64,000 nucleotides of DNA, from the NCBI RefSeq assembly GCF_028609885.1, contig NZ_CP063195.1:2418001-2482000 (forward strand), in the 5' to 3' direction. The number at the start of each line of letters is the position of its first letter. Within the stretch, counting starts at the first letter, position 1. Positions 24,420 through 33,852 of the stretch are shown here, in pieces. The stretch is from Corynebacterium jeikeium (GTDB lineage: Bacteria; Actinomycetota; Actinomycetes; Mycobacteriales; Mycobacteriaceae). A model generated the notes under the pieces. That model saw nothing but the letters and a program-made list of their open reading frames with translations. It did not search any database and had not been told where the DNA came from. The position numbers and the translations under genes are program-made.

Positions 24420-27400
24420 TTAGCTCTGGCGGCGGCGCAGTGCCATCAGGGCACCACCCAGAGCCAGGGCGATCACAGACGCACCCAGCGTGATGGCCAG
24501 GCCGGACACACCGGTCACGGCCAGGCTGCCACCGCGGGAACCAGCCTGAGTGCTCTGGGAGGCAGCACCAGTGCTGCCCTTACCTGCACCCTGGTTTGCA
24601 CCCTGGTCACCAGCGTTACCCTTGCCCGGCTTCTCAGCACCCGGCTTGGACTCGCCCGGCTTACCCGGAGTGGAGGAGCCAGCAGGACCGTCGTGGTTAC
24701 CCAGCAGGGCACCAATCAGGCCGGAGCCAACAATCGTGCCACCGATGATGGCGCCGATCTTGTTCGGATCATCCAACGAACCGAGCGGGCCACGCGGCTT
24801 CTCAACCTCAACGACTACGCGGTCGATCTCGTTGCCGTCCTTGTCCTTGACAACCACGACGACTTTCTTACCAGGCTCAGCGTCCTTATCGATGTCGACA
24901 ACCAGGTTGCCGTTCTCATCGATCTCAGCCTTACCCGGACCCTCGGTCTCAACCGTGGTGCCGTCCGGCACATCGCCACCGGTGTTCGGGATCTTAACCT
25001 TGTCGCCCGGCTTACCGGAATCGTCCTTCCAGTCAGGCTGATCAGCCGGAGCATCCGGCTGCTCAACCGTGACGGTCACATCGACAGTGTCGGTGGAACC
25101 ATCCGGGTAGGTCACAACAACCGGAACAGTGATCTTGTCACCAGGGGTTGCATCCTCAGGAACCTTAACGGTGATCTCACCAGTGTTCGGATCAACCGTC
25201 ACACCATCCGGAGCGTTGTCACCCGGCTTGAAGGTCGTGTCATCCGGAGCAGTGGTCGGGTTGCCGTCCTTGTCCTTGAACTCAGGAGCAGGAACCTGCA
25301 CATCCTCGCCCGGCTTACCGGAACCATCCTCGTAACCAGGCGTGAACTCATCAGCCTGCTTGGTGTCCGGAGCCTCACACACTTCGTTCTGCTTGGTCGT
25401 GTAGGTCCAAGTCGACTGAGCACCCTCAGGGAAGGTGTAGCCCTTTGCTGGGGTTGCTTCAACCTTGACCGTCTGGCCGTACTCGTAGAAGTACTTGCCG
25501 TCTGCGTCCGGGGTCAGCTCCTTACCGTCAACGGTCACCTTGTACTCGACGCCTTCGGTCTTCTTGACGGTGACGTACGGCGGGAGCTCACAGGATGCCG
25601 GATCGTCGGCAGATGCGCCCGCAGACGGGTTGTTCTCGGTTGGGGCAACTGGCGTAACCGGGGTGGCATCCTTCTCGGTCACCGTGACGGTGACGTCGAC
25701 ATTGTCCTGAGACCCATCGGGATAGGTTACAACAACCGGGACAGTGATCTTGTCACCAGGCTTCGCATCCTCCGGGATGGTCACAGTGATCTCACCAGTG
25801 TTCGGATCAACAGTCACACCATCAGGGGTACCTTCACCCGGAGTGAACGTGGTGCGCTCAGGAGGCGTGGTGACCTTGCCGTCCTTGTCCTTGAACTCAG
25901 GAGCAGGGACCGTGACATCGTCGCCCGGCTGGCCGGTGCCGTTGTTGTACTCCGGCTCGAAGGTTGCGGCATCGGTGGGGTTACCCGGCTCGATCGGCGT
26001 CAGCGGACGCTCGTTCTTATCCTTCGGGTTGGTGCCCTTCTCGATCTCCTCGGTATCCGGAACACCGTCACCATCATCATCCTCGTCCTCGGTGTCAGGC
26101 TTACCGTCACCATCGGTATCCAGCTCAAACTTCGCCGTAGCGTCATCCTTGCTGCCATCCGGGTACTCAACCGTCACCGGAACCTCGAACTCCTCAACAG
26201 TGTCCTTGTTCAGCTTCTCCGGATCCGCAGTCACAGTCACAACACCAGTCGACTCATCAATCGTGACGGTGTACCCCTCAGGAGCCTTGAAATCCTCACC
26301 AATGGTGAACTTCGAACCCTCAGGCGCGTCGACCTTCTCCTCAGTCGGGTTACCGTCCTCGTCCTCCTTCACAAAGGAAGGAGTCGACTTCGCATCCTGA
26401 CCCGGAACAACCACCGTGTCCTCGTACTTCGGCTCAACGAGCGTTTTCTGCTTGTCTGCCTCAACGTTGAAGGTAGCGTCGGCGCGGGCAACGATGCGCC
26501 CCTGGGTCTGGCCAGGTACCGGATCGCCGTTTTCGTCGAGAACCGGGACCTGCAGAGCCTCATCGCGCATCACGACTGGGAACTTGAAAGTCTTTCCAGC
26601 CTGTTCAGCGTTCGGGGTGAAGGTCACGACACCGGTCGCAGGGTCAACCGCGACCTGGTCCTCAGTGACGCCCTCAGGCAGCTTGCCGAGCTCGAACTTT
26701 GCCTTTTCCGGCTTCTTTTCCTCAGGCTCGGTTGCCGGGTTGTCGAACTTCGGCTCAGAGGTGGCCTCCTCGCCGCGCTTCGCGTCGACCGGGTCGTACG
26801 CGAGGTAGTCGCGAGCGACAGCGAAGGCATCCATCACCAGAACCAGGTCGTTCTTCGGGTCCGGGTTGTTCGGGGTGACCTTCAGGCGAGCGGTGAACGT
26901 GTCACCGGTCTGAGCGTCCGCTGGAACCTCGAGCTCACAGCTCGGGATCTTGGTTGCGGAGTCTGGCTTAGCGGTTTCACAGGTCTTGACGACCTTGCCG
27001 TCCTTGTCGACCCACTCGATGTAGTAGTTCAGGTTGTCCGCAATCGGCAGACCGGCAGTATCAGTCTGAACCTTGTCACCGAGCGCGGCCCAGTTGTCAG
27101 TGGTGTTCTTATCGACAACATCGAATTTCAGGGCCTGCGGAGCAAGCGCGATGTTCCAACCAGTGTAGCCATCAATCTCGTTGCCGATGAGCGCACCGTC
27201 ACCACCGAAGAGCTGCGCGTTAGCGCCAGCATTCAAGTAAGCACCGAAGCCCGGGCCTGCCCACTGGCCAAGAGCCCACGGGTACAGTGCACCGATGTTG
27301 TCAGGCAGCGGCTTGCCATCCTTGCCAAGAATGCTGACGTAGCTCCAGTGCATGTTGACGTGCTTGGAGTTGGCGTTGCCGTTAAGCCATGAACCCTCAC

Positions 27401-28589
27401 CGTGGGAACCTGCGAGCTTGCCGAACTTGTCATCAGACATCGTCAGAGGCTTGGACTTGTGGGAGTTGCCGTAGATACCCTTCCAGCGCAGCTCGAACTT
27501 ACCGTCAGCGCCGGTGGTGGTGGTCAGGGTTTCTGCGATCCAGGCTTCTGGATCCGCTGCTACCTGCTCGTTAATCCAGCGTTGCAGGCCCTGCTCATCC
27601 TCAACAGTCCAGCCCTTGCCACGCAGGGTCTTGCCCGCGAAGTTGGACTTCGCGTACGCCTCAATCTTCTTCACCGCGTCATCGGTGAGATAGGAGCCAA
27701 CAACCTTCAGACCCGAGGCAGGGATGTCCTTAGGATCAAATTTGCTGACCTGGTTATGGTTCTTAGCACCCTGCAGAACATCGAGGTTCCAGAAAGCCTG
27801 ACCCGCGTAGGTACCCCCGTTACCACCAGTTCCGGTGCTTTCTGCCCAGTTCTCCTCAGGCAGGTGCTGCGGCAGTTTATCCTTCTGCGCGTACTGGATG
27901 GTCATACCGGTGATCTTGTTGCCGCCCCAGACGCCATCACCCTGGGTGGTCGGGGTGGTAGTCGTCAGCGGGAAGATACCAGCTGCCGGCTGGTGCACCA
28001 GACGGTACTTATCCGTCATGTCTTCCGGAAGCTCCGTCCAGACGCGGATCTTCTCGCGGTTCTCATCCCGGCTCCAGTCACCACCGTTGGGGGTACCAAC
28101 GGAGGCGTCTGCACGGAACTCACGGGTCACACCAAGTGCATCGGTGTACGGCGCCATGTTAATGGTGAAGTTACCGTTTTCATCGCTCTCGGTGTAGTAC
28201 ACCGGGGACGAGTGCTGAGTGTTTTCACCCTCATACCACTGGGCGTAGACCTTAACACCCTTCAGCGGCTTACCGGAAGCCTGAACGTCACCAAAACCAA
28301 CCAGGGCCTCTACGATTTCCTTCACGGAACCGGAGATGGTGCCCTTCTGGCTCGCCTTACCCGGGGAGTAGATGGCCTTGTCAGAACCAGCTGTCGTCCC
28401 CTCATTACCCGACTCATCCTGCTGCGCAAGCGCCGCCGGAGCAGTCTGGGTCTGTACTACCACGGTGCCGGTGGTTGCCAGCGCCAGCACAGCACCAGCG
28501 GCTGCAATGGACTTCATGCTGTTGTTCTTAAATGCGAGAGCCCTCGCCCCGAAACCAGTACGGATGATACGTCCGCGCAAGTTTGCCAT
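24420..28589 (-). CDS. Large cell-wall anchored surface protein with Rib/alpha-like repeats
   Basis: 1389 residues. Signal peptide around residues 25-55 (MKSIAAAGAVLALATTGTVVV ... APAALA). The N-terminal 550 residues form a non-repetitive domain (SDENGNFTINMAPYTDALG; several Trp-rich segments). Then follow repeated modules with PDGVTVDPNTGEITV(T/K)(I/V)PEDA(K/T)PGDK and VTYPDGS, typical of Rib/alpha-like surface repeats. An EF-hand-like calcium segment (DTDGDGKPDTEDEDDDGDG) sits near residues 820-850. The sorting signal is LAVTG, then a hydrophobic helix and RRRQS, for sortase anchoring. ATG at 28589 has AGAAAGGA before it. Probably an adhesin. Confidence 0.9.
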   Translation of the reverse strand: MANLRGRIIRTGFGARALAFKNNSMKSIAAAGAVLALATTGTVVVQTQTAPAALAQQDESGNEGTTAGSDKAIYSPGKASQKGTISGSVKEIVEALVGFGDVQASGKPLKGVKVYAQWYEGENTQHSSPVYYTESDENGNFTINMAPYTDALGVTREFRADASVGTPNGGDWSRDENREKIRVWTELPEDMTDKYRLVHQPAAGIFPLTTTTPTTQGDGVWGGNKITGMTIQYAQKDKLPQHLPEENWAESTGTGGNGGTYAGQAFWNLDVLQGAKNHNQVSKFDPKDIPASGLKVVGSYLTDDAVKKIEAYAKSNFAGKTLRGKGWTVEDEQGLQRWINEQVAADPEAWIAETLTTTTGADGKFELRWKGIYGNSHKSKPLTMSDDKFGKLAGSHGEGSWLNGNANSKHVNMHWSYVSILGKDGKPLPDNIGALYPWALGQWAGPGFGAYLNAGANAQLFGGDGALIGNEIDGYTGWNIALAPQALKFDVVDKNTTDNWAALGDKVQTDTAGLPIADNLNYYIEWVDKDGKVVKTCETAKPDSATKIPSCELEVPADAQTGDTFTARLKVTPNNPDPKNDLVLVMDAFAVARDYLAYDPVDAKRGEEATSEPKFDNPATEPEEKKPEKAKFELGKLPEGVTEDQVAVDPATGVVTFTPNAEQAGKTFKFPVVMRDEALQVPVLDENGDPVPGQTQGRIVARADATFNVEADKQKTLVEPKYEDTVVVPGQDAKSTPSFVKEDEDGNPTEEKVDAPEGSKFTIGEDFKAPEGYTVTIDESTGVVTVTADPEKLNKDTVEEFEVPVTVEYPDGSKDDATAKFELDTDGDGKPDTEDEDDDGDGVPDTEEIEKGTNPKDKNERPLTPIEPGNPTDAATFEPEYNNGTGQPGDDVTVPAPEFKDKDGKVTTPPERTTFTPGEGTPDGVTVDPNTGEITVTIPEDAKPGDKITVPVVVTYPDGSQDNVDVTVTVTEKDATPVTPVAPTENNPSAGASADDPASCELPPYVTVKKTEGVEYKVTVDGKELTPDADGKYFYEYGQTVKVEATPAKGYTFPEGAQSTWTYTTKQNEVCEAPDTKQADEFTPGYEDGSGKPGEDVQVPAPEFKDKDGNPTTAPDDTTFKPGDNAPDGVTVDPNTGEITVKVPEDATPGDKITVPVVVTYPDGSTDTVDVTVTVEQPDAPADQPDWKDDSGKPGDKVKIPNTGGDVPDGTTVETEGPGKAEIDENGNLVVDIDKDAEPGKKVVVVVKDKDGNEIDRVVVEVEKPRGPLGSLDDPNKIGAIIGGTIVGSGLIGALLGNHDGPAGSSTPGKPGESKPGAEKPGKGNAGDQGANQGAGKGSTGAASQSTQAGSRGGSLAVTGVSGLAITLGASVIALALGGALMALRRRQS

Positions 28590-29122
28590 GAGTTAAGTCC
28601 TTTCTAAAGACTTCTCTAAGTTTCTTGATGACCCACCCGCACCGGGAAGGTCACACGCCATGACCCGCACCCGTCGCGATCTGCATTTACGCAAGAATTG
28701 CATGCGCGCGCAAGTCTCTTTGAAGAACCTTATTCCCCATTCCCCCAGAAGGCGACTGCAACTTTCTTAGATTAAATAAAGGTTCAGTACATACGATCCA
28801 TGAACCTTATCAATATACCCCTCCAGCAATGAGTAAAAGTAATGCTCTTTGAGCTTCTTTCAGCGCTCTCCCTGCGCATTCGGAAATATAATGGGCGCGA
28901 AGATAGGGCTATTTATAACGTGAATCCATGTATGCTTTCTTTATGATTTCTGTCGCATACCCCTCCCCTTTACCCCCCAAGCCCTTAAGTTAACCTTCAG
29001 ACTTTGCTGAGATCTGTTGCCAACTCCTTCCCGCCTAAACCGGGGTGGCTCCAGCCTCCCCGTCGCAAAAACTACGCCCCCGGGCCAGTTCATGGAAAAA
29101 CCGACCAGGGGGACGAAACCTG
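28590..29122. other. AT-rich promoter region of the surface-protein gene
   Basis: 533 bases without a gene and visibly richer in A/T than the surroundings. An inverted repeat AAGGTTCA / TGAACCTT lies at 28779-28808. Several TAAATAAA and TATAAT-like tracts (near 28770 and 28913) could serve as promoters. A leader over 150 bases long would be expected if transcription starts there (inference). Confidence 0.5.
28779..28808. promoter_or_regulatory. Inverted repeat, possible operator
   Basis: AAGGTTCA and its reverse complement separated by 14 bases, in the upstream region of the surface-protein gene. The binding protein is unknown. Confidence 0.4.
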
Positions 29123-29207
29123 CGGAAGTAGAGGGATTTGAACCCCCGGATGGTTTCCCATCGCTGGTTTTCAAGACCAGTGCATTCGGCCGCTCTGCCA
29201 TACTTCC
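29123..29207 (-). tRNA. tRNA-Ser (anticodon TGA)
   Basis: Acceptor GGAAGTA / TACTTCC, anticodon loop CTTGAAA (TGA), variable arm CGATGGGAAACCATCC, T arm GGGGGTTCAAATCCCTC. Decodes UCA/UCG/UCU. Confidence 0.95.
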
Positions 29208-29297
29208 AACGCGGCTCAATACCGCTCAGAACATCTTACACCCCACACCACAACACACCCATTCCCAGCCGCACAATGATTCATTAGGGTGGAGACC

Positions 29298-30299
29298 ATG
29301 AGCATCACCACAAACGCAATCATCCTGACCGATACCGAAAACCCCAGCTCCCTGGCCTGGCAAACCACCAGCATCGCCGACCCCCAACCCGGCGAAGCCC
29401 TGGTGCGCATCCACTACGCGGGCGTCAATAGAGCAGACACCCTACAAGCCCAAGGCCACTATCCCCCTCCCCGCGGCACCACCGACATCATCGGACTCGA
29501 AGCCGCAGGCGTAATCGAAGACCCCAACGGAGCCACCCGCCCCGACGGCTCCCCCTGGCACCCGGGCGACGAAGTCGCCGTCCTACTCTCCGGGGGCGGG
29601 TACAGCGACTACGCCACCGTGCCCGAAGGCCAACTGCTACCCATCCCCGCCGGGTACAGCCTCGCCGAAGCCGCCAGCGTGGTGGAAGTCGCCTGCACCG
29701 TCTGGTCCAACATCATGATGACCGCCCGCCTACGCGAAGGCGATACCATCCTCTTCCACGGCGGAGGCGGAGGCATCGGCATCTTCGGCATCCAACTAGC
29801 CAAAGCCCTCGGCGCTACCGTGGCCGTCACCGCCGGCTCCGAGGAAAAGCTGCACGTATGCCGCCGCTACGGCGCGGACATCCTTATTAACTATAGGGAA
29901 GAAGACTTCGCCGACGTTCTCGCCGAACACGGCGGGGCAGACGTGATCCTGGACATCATCGGCGCCAAATACCTCGACCGCAATATCAAGGCCCTGGCCC
30001 CCGACGGGCACATCGTCATCATCGGCATGCAAGGCGGCGTGAAGGGCGAACTGAACATCGCCAAGCTACTCAGCAAACGCGGAAGCATCAGCGCTACCGG
30101 CCTGCGCTACCGCGACAAGCAAGACAAGGCACGCATCGTCGCCGAAACCCTGCGCAACGTCTGGCCGCTGCTGGAAAGTGGGAAGATCACCCACCACATC
30201 GACCGGATCATGCCCATCACCGAAGCCGCCGCCGCGCATAAGGCGCTGCTGGCCGGGGAGGTCACCGGCAAGATCGTGCTCGAGCTGCCGCAGAGCTAG
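29298..30299 (+). CDS. NAD(P)H:quinone oxidoreductase, zinc-independent MDR family (Rv3777-like)
   Basis: 333 residues of the medium-chain dehydrogenase/reductase superfamily, PIG3/quinone reductase branch. It has [23 protein letters not shown], a [20 protein letters not shown] segment, and the NADPH-binding [17 protein letters not shown]. The catalytic zinc ligands of alcohol dehydrogenases are absent. ATG 29298 is chosen because GGTGGAG precedes it; an in-frame GTG at 29289 overlaps that sequence. As in mycobacteria, this gene borders the arabinogalactan cluster and is convergent with the following genes. Confidence 0.85.
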   Translation: MSITTNAIILTDTENPSSLAWQTTSIADPQPGEALVRIHYAGVNRADTLQAQGHYPPPRGTTDIIGLEAAGVIEDPNGATRPDGSPWHPGDEVAVLLSGGGYSDYATVPEGQLLPIPAGYSLAEAASVVEVACTVWSNIMMTARLREGDTILFHGGGGGIGIFGIQLAKALGATVAVTAGSEEKLHVCRRYGADILINYREEDFADVLAEHGGADVILDIIGAKYLDRNIKALAPDGHIVIIGMQGGVKGELNIAKLLSKRGSISATGLRYRDKQDKARIVAETLRNVWPLLESGKITHHIDRIMPITEAAAAHKALLAGEVTGKIVLELPQS

Positions 30300-30350
30300 G
30301 CGCGGCGGGCCGAGCTCGCGGCCCGGCGCCATGCAAGCGATCGCGGCGGC

Positions 30351-31241
30351 TTAGGCGCGTGGCTTGGTGAGCCGCCTGCTCCCGCGGGCCCCGCGCCGCC
30401 GCGGCCACCCGCCCGTCTGCACCAACACCAGCGCCGCCAGCACCAGCAGCAGGCCAACCCACTGCACCAGCGAAAGCCGCTCGCCGACGAACACCACGCC
30501 CAGGAACGTCGCCGTCACCGGGCTCAGCACGCCCAGGATCGCCACCTGCACCACGTCCAACTTGGCCAAACCGTGGAACCAAATGCCATACGCAATCAGG
30601 GCGCCGAAGATCGTCAGATACGCATAACCCAACACATTCTGGCCGGTCAAGTGGCCCGGCAGCCCCTCCATTACCAGCAGCAGCGGAACCAGGAACAACC
30701 CGCCGAAAGTCAGCTGCCAGCCCGTCACCGCCAACTGCGGCACATCGTCCGGCTTACCCCACTTCTTCGCCAGAATCGCACCCAGCCCCATGCAGACACT
30801 GGCGCCTAGGCCCGCGAGGATGCCGCCGGCATTCAGGGCTGCGGCGGGCGTCAATACCAAACAAGCCACACCCACCACAGCGACGAGCGCGCCGATCACC
30901 TGGTACGGCTGAATGCGCGTGCCCAATAGCGCAGGGCTCAGGGCGATCACCCACAGGGGCGCGGTGTTTGTCACAATCGCCGCCACGCCGCCCGGCAGCA
31001 GGTACGCCGCCGCGAACAACAGAGCAAAGAAGCCGCCGATGTTCACAACCCCCAGCACCGCGGACTTCCACCACCACTGCCCGCGCGGTAGCCTGCGGAA
31101 CCACAGCAGCAGCATCAAACCCGCAGGTAGCGCACGCAGCACACCCGCCAGCAGCGGCCGCCCAGGCGGCAGCAGGTTCGTGGTGACGATGTACGTCGTT
31201 CCCCAAATGATCGGTGTAAGCGCAGTAATCAGTCGAAGCAC
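30351..31241 (-). CDS. EamA-type (drug/metabolite transporter superfamily) permease
   Basis: 296 residues with ten predicted membrane helices in two EamA repeats. Signatures include IIWGTTYIVTTNLLPPGRPLLAGVLRALPAG at the N-terminus and LSPVTATFLGVVFVGERLSLVQWVG near the C-terminus. Such carriers export amino acids or metabolites; substrate unknown. The C-terminal tail is Arg-rich. Its start is only 9 bases from the stop of the upstream gene, so it is probably co-transcribed with the aminotransferase-like gene. Confidence 0.85.
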   Translation of the reverse strand: MLRLITALTPIIWGTTYIVTTNLLPPGRPLLAGVLRALPAGLMLLLWFRRLPRGQWWWKSAVLGVVNIGGFFALLFAAAYLLPGGVAAIVTNTAPLWVIALSPALLGTRIQPYQVIGALVAVVGVACLVLTPAAALNAGGILAGLGASVCMGLGAILAKKWGKPDDVPQLAVTGWQLTFGGLFLVPLLLVMEGLPGHLTGQNVLGYAYLTIFGALIAYGIWFHGLAKLDVVQVAILGVLSPVTATFLGVVFVGERLSLVQWVGLLLVLAALVLVQTGGWPRRRGARGSRRLTKPRA

Positions 31242-31250
31242 ACGGCCACG

Positions 31251-32579
31251 CTATCTTACGGACGCCACCACCCGCACCAACTGGTCCACATCATGCACGG
31301 TGTTGTGCGGGGCGAACCCGACGGAAACTGCACCGGCCTGATCCAGTGCCGAGCCCGTGTTCGAACCCACGCCAGAGTCCGCGCCCTTGCGAACGTGACG
31401 GCCACGGGAGTTCGCGCCCGGCTGCTCCTCGAAGACCCCCATGCGCTCCAGCAGCTGCGACTGGCCCGGCGCGACCACTCCCGCGACCACTCCATTGGCC
31501 AGCAGGCGCTGCACCACCACGCCCGCGGGCACACCATCCACCAGGAAGCTCACGCGCGGAATACGATCCACGGCGGCGAACTCCTCCAGCACAGGGCCGT
31601 CCCCATCCACGCCAATCACGTGGACGGTGCCGAGGCTCTGCAGGCCCTCCACCAGGTGCGTTGCCAGGGAATTTAGGTAGTCCGCGGCGTGCGGCAGGCC
31701 GGTCTTCAACCGGTTGCGTCGGGTGCCGCGGGCGGAATCATCCAGGCGGGCCAGGTGGTCCACGGCCTCCGCAACACCACCCAGCAGGCCTTCAGACACA
31801 CCGCCCACGCCCACGCCATGGCCAGAGCGGAACACGGCCTGACGGGTGGCATCGTCCTTAAACACCAGCGCGCCCACGTTCGGCCCGCCCAGGCTGGCAA
31901 CATCCAAGGCCAGCACATCCGCGCCCATCTGCTCCACATCCACCACGCGGTACGGGGCGAAGGAATCCACATCCACCACCAGCAACGCCCGGGACTTCGC
32001 CCGCACACAATCCGCGATGGCACGCACATCCGTCACCGTGCCCACATAACGATTAGCAGCGGAAACGGCCACCACCGTGGTCTCCGGCTCCACCAAGTTC
32101 GTAAACTGCCAGGCCGGCAGCACACCGCTGGAAAGATCCGGCTCCGCCCAGCGCACCCGCGCGCCATACAGATCCGCCGCGTGCTTCCACGGCGCCACGT
32201 TCGCCGGATCGTCAATGCGGGAAAGCACGACCTCCTGGCCCAGGCGCAGGCGCCGGTACAGAGCGTGCGCCAGATCATCCAGCAGCGCCTCGCGGGAAGC
32301 GCCCAGCACCACATTCTCCGGCCGCGCACCCGTCAGATCCGCGATCGCAGTGCGGGCGGAATCTCCGAAAGACTCACCAATGCGGCGGCCCAGACGCTGC
32401 GCGCGGGAATGCGAACCCGTCGCGGACTCCGGCGGCTCCAGCAAAGAAGCCACCCTGAAACTCCGCGCCACCGCCGAAGACACCCTCTCCGGCACCTGCG
32501 GGAAATCCTGCGCGTTTAAGTACGTCCAGCCATCCGACAGCGATGCATACAACCCCCGGACCCGTGGTACATCGAACAC
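31251..32579 (-). CDS. Class V aminotransferase-fold protein lacking the PLP lysine (Rv3778c-like)
   Basis: 442 residues with the cysteine desulfurase/class V fold (DLTGARPENVVLGASREALL; ALLVVDVDSFAPYRVVDVEQMGADVLALDVASLGGPNVGALVF). In active enzymes the last segment contains His-Lys, where Lys holds PLP; here it reads DVASLGGP, so the lysine is absent. From memory the M. tuberculosis homologue Rv3778c also lacks it, so the change is ancestral rather than decay. Function unknown. The GTG at 32579 with GGAGTAG upstream is preferred to the first in-frame start. It is divergent from wzm. Confidence 0.8.
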   Translation of the reverse strand: MFDVPRVRGLYASLSDGWTYLNAQDFPQVPERVSSAVARSFRVASLLEPPESATGSHSRAQRLGRRIGESFGDSARTAIADLTGARPENVVLGASREALLDDLAHALYRRLRLGQEVVLSRIDDPANVAPWKHAADLYGARVRWAEPDLSSGVLPAWQFTNLVEPETTVVAVSAANRYVGTVTDVRAIADCVRAKSRALLVVDVDSFAPYRVVDVEQMGADVLALDVASLGGPNVGALVFKDDATRQAVFRSGHGVGVGGVSEGLLGGVAEAVDHLARLDDSARGTRRNRLKTGLPHAADYLNSLATHLVEGLQSLGTVHVIGVDGDGPVLEEFAAVDRIPRVSFLVDGVPAGVVVQRLLANGVVAGVVAPGQSQLLERMGVFEEQPGANSRGRHVRKGADSGVGSNTGSALDQAGAVSVGFAPHNTVHDVDQLVRVVASVR

Positions 32580-32955
32580 TGGACTACTCCTTACATTCCT
32601 TATATATGAACTGCTTCGGACGATACTTTCCGCACCTCGCACCACCTTTTGGCGGCTCGCGGCGGCGCCCCTCAAAGGGCGATGACCATTCCCCGACCCG
32701 GCTGCGAAACGGACCACTGCGCTAGGCAGGGACTCGCTGCGAGGAGCCGGACACGACCCACCGCAAGCGAGCTGGGGGACTAACCTCAACCGATACTAGC
32801 GCCCAATCCGGACAGGCAACACCACGCCCGGTCGCAGCAGCTAAAGCGAAAGCGGGACTCGCCGGAAATAGGAGGTGTGGGCGTCACAAAGTAAAATAGA
32901 CTGCCTCAAAGCAACAGCAACGAAAACGCGAAGCAGTAACAAGAAGCAGGACCAC
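32580..32955. other. Divergent promoter region between the Rv3778c-like gene and wzm
   Basis: 376 bases. An AT-rich TTATATATGAAC segment (near 32600) could be the promoter of the minus-strand gene. A minus-oriented TGACGCC word lies at 32878-32898 close to wzm. Nothing else recognised. Confidence 0.5.
32878..32898 (-). repeat. TGACGCC word, intergenic copy (minus orientation)
   Basis: GGGCGTCACAAAGTAAAATA; about 75 bases upstream of the wzm start. Confidence 0.6.
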
Positions 32956-33843
32956 ATGTCACAAAAAATGCCAGAGGCCGCGGATCTACAGCGGATCACC
33001 GCCGCGGCAGACGGCGACATCCCAGCTAGCAACTCCCAAACCTTCGGCGCCGCGTGGGCGGACCTGAAGAAGGGGCTTGCGCAGCGCGAACTTTGGCTCG
33101 CGCTCGGCTGGCAAGACATCAAGCAACGCTACCGGCGCAGTACCCTCGGGCCCCTCTGGATCACCATCGCCACCGGCGTAATGGCCCTGGCCCTCGGCCT
33201 GCTGTACAGCCTGCTGTTCCAGCAAGACCTGGCGAGCTTCCTGCCGCACGTCGCCGTCGGCCTGATCCTGTGGGGCTTCATTTCCGGCTGCATCAAGGAC
33301 GGCTCCGAGGTGTTCATCGCCAACGAAGGGCTGATCAAGCAACTGCCTTCCGCCCTGTCCGTGCACGTATACCGACTGGTGTGGAAACAATTCCTCTTCC
33401 TACTGCACAACCTCGTGATCTGGCTCGTGCTGCTGGCCGTGTTCCGCCCATCGCTCGGCTGGGAAGTGCTGCTCGTCGTGCCCGCCATGGCCCTCATGAT
33501 CGCCAACGGCATCTGGGTGACCATGTTCTTCGGCATCATCGCCACCCGGTTCCGCGACGTAGCCCCGCTGCTGGATTCGCTCGTCCAACTGGCCTTTTAT
33601 ATGACGCCCATCGTCTGGACCACCAAAACCCTGCGCGACCAAGGCGGGGCAGTGGCCGAGCGAGCTCGCATTGCGGAAATTAACCCGCTGTACCACTACC
33701 TGGAGATCGTCCGCGGGCCGATGATCGGCGAGCCAGTCCCCGCCTACCACTGGGGCATCGTGGGCGTGCTGACGGTGATCGGGCTTGCGCTGGCTCTGCT
33801 GGTGATGCGCCGCTGGCGCTTCCGCGTGAGCTACTGGGTTTAG
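32956..33843 (+). CDS. wzm: ABC-2 type transporter permease for galactan export
   Basis: 295 residues with six membrane helices and the ABC-2/Wzm signature (ALGWQDIKQRYRRSTLGPLWITIATGVMALALGLLYSLLF). In mycolic-acid bacteria this permease (Rv3783/RfbD) with its ATPase flips the lipid-linked galactan precursor of arabinogalactan across the membrane. ATG 32956 follows AGAAGCAGGAC; the track upstream of it in frame is the promoter region. It is followed after 9 bases by wzt. Confidence 0.9.
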   Translation: MSQKMPEAADLQRITAAADGDIPASNSQTFGAAWADLKKGLAQRELWLALGWQDIKQRYRRSTLGPLWITIATGVMALALGLLYSLLFQQDLASFLPHVAVGLILWGFISGCIKDGSEVFIANEGLIKQLPSALSVHVYRLVWKQFLFLLHNLVIWLVLLAVFRPSLGWEVLLVVPAMALMIANGIWVTMFFGIIATRFRDVAPLLDSLVQLAFYMTPIVWTTKTLRDQGGAVAERARIAEINPLYHYLEIVRGPMIGEPVPAYHWGIVGVLTVIGLALALLVMRRWRFRVSYWV

Positions 33844-33852
33844 GAGACGAAA

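Noticed and set aside
24384..27392. Long plus-strand frame opposite the surface protein
   Set aside because: It is the complement of repetitive Val/Thr/Asp codons of the surface protein; no ribosome-binding site or family match.
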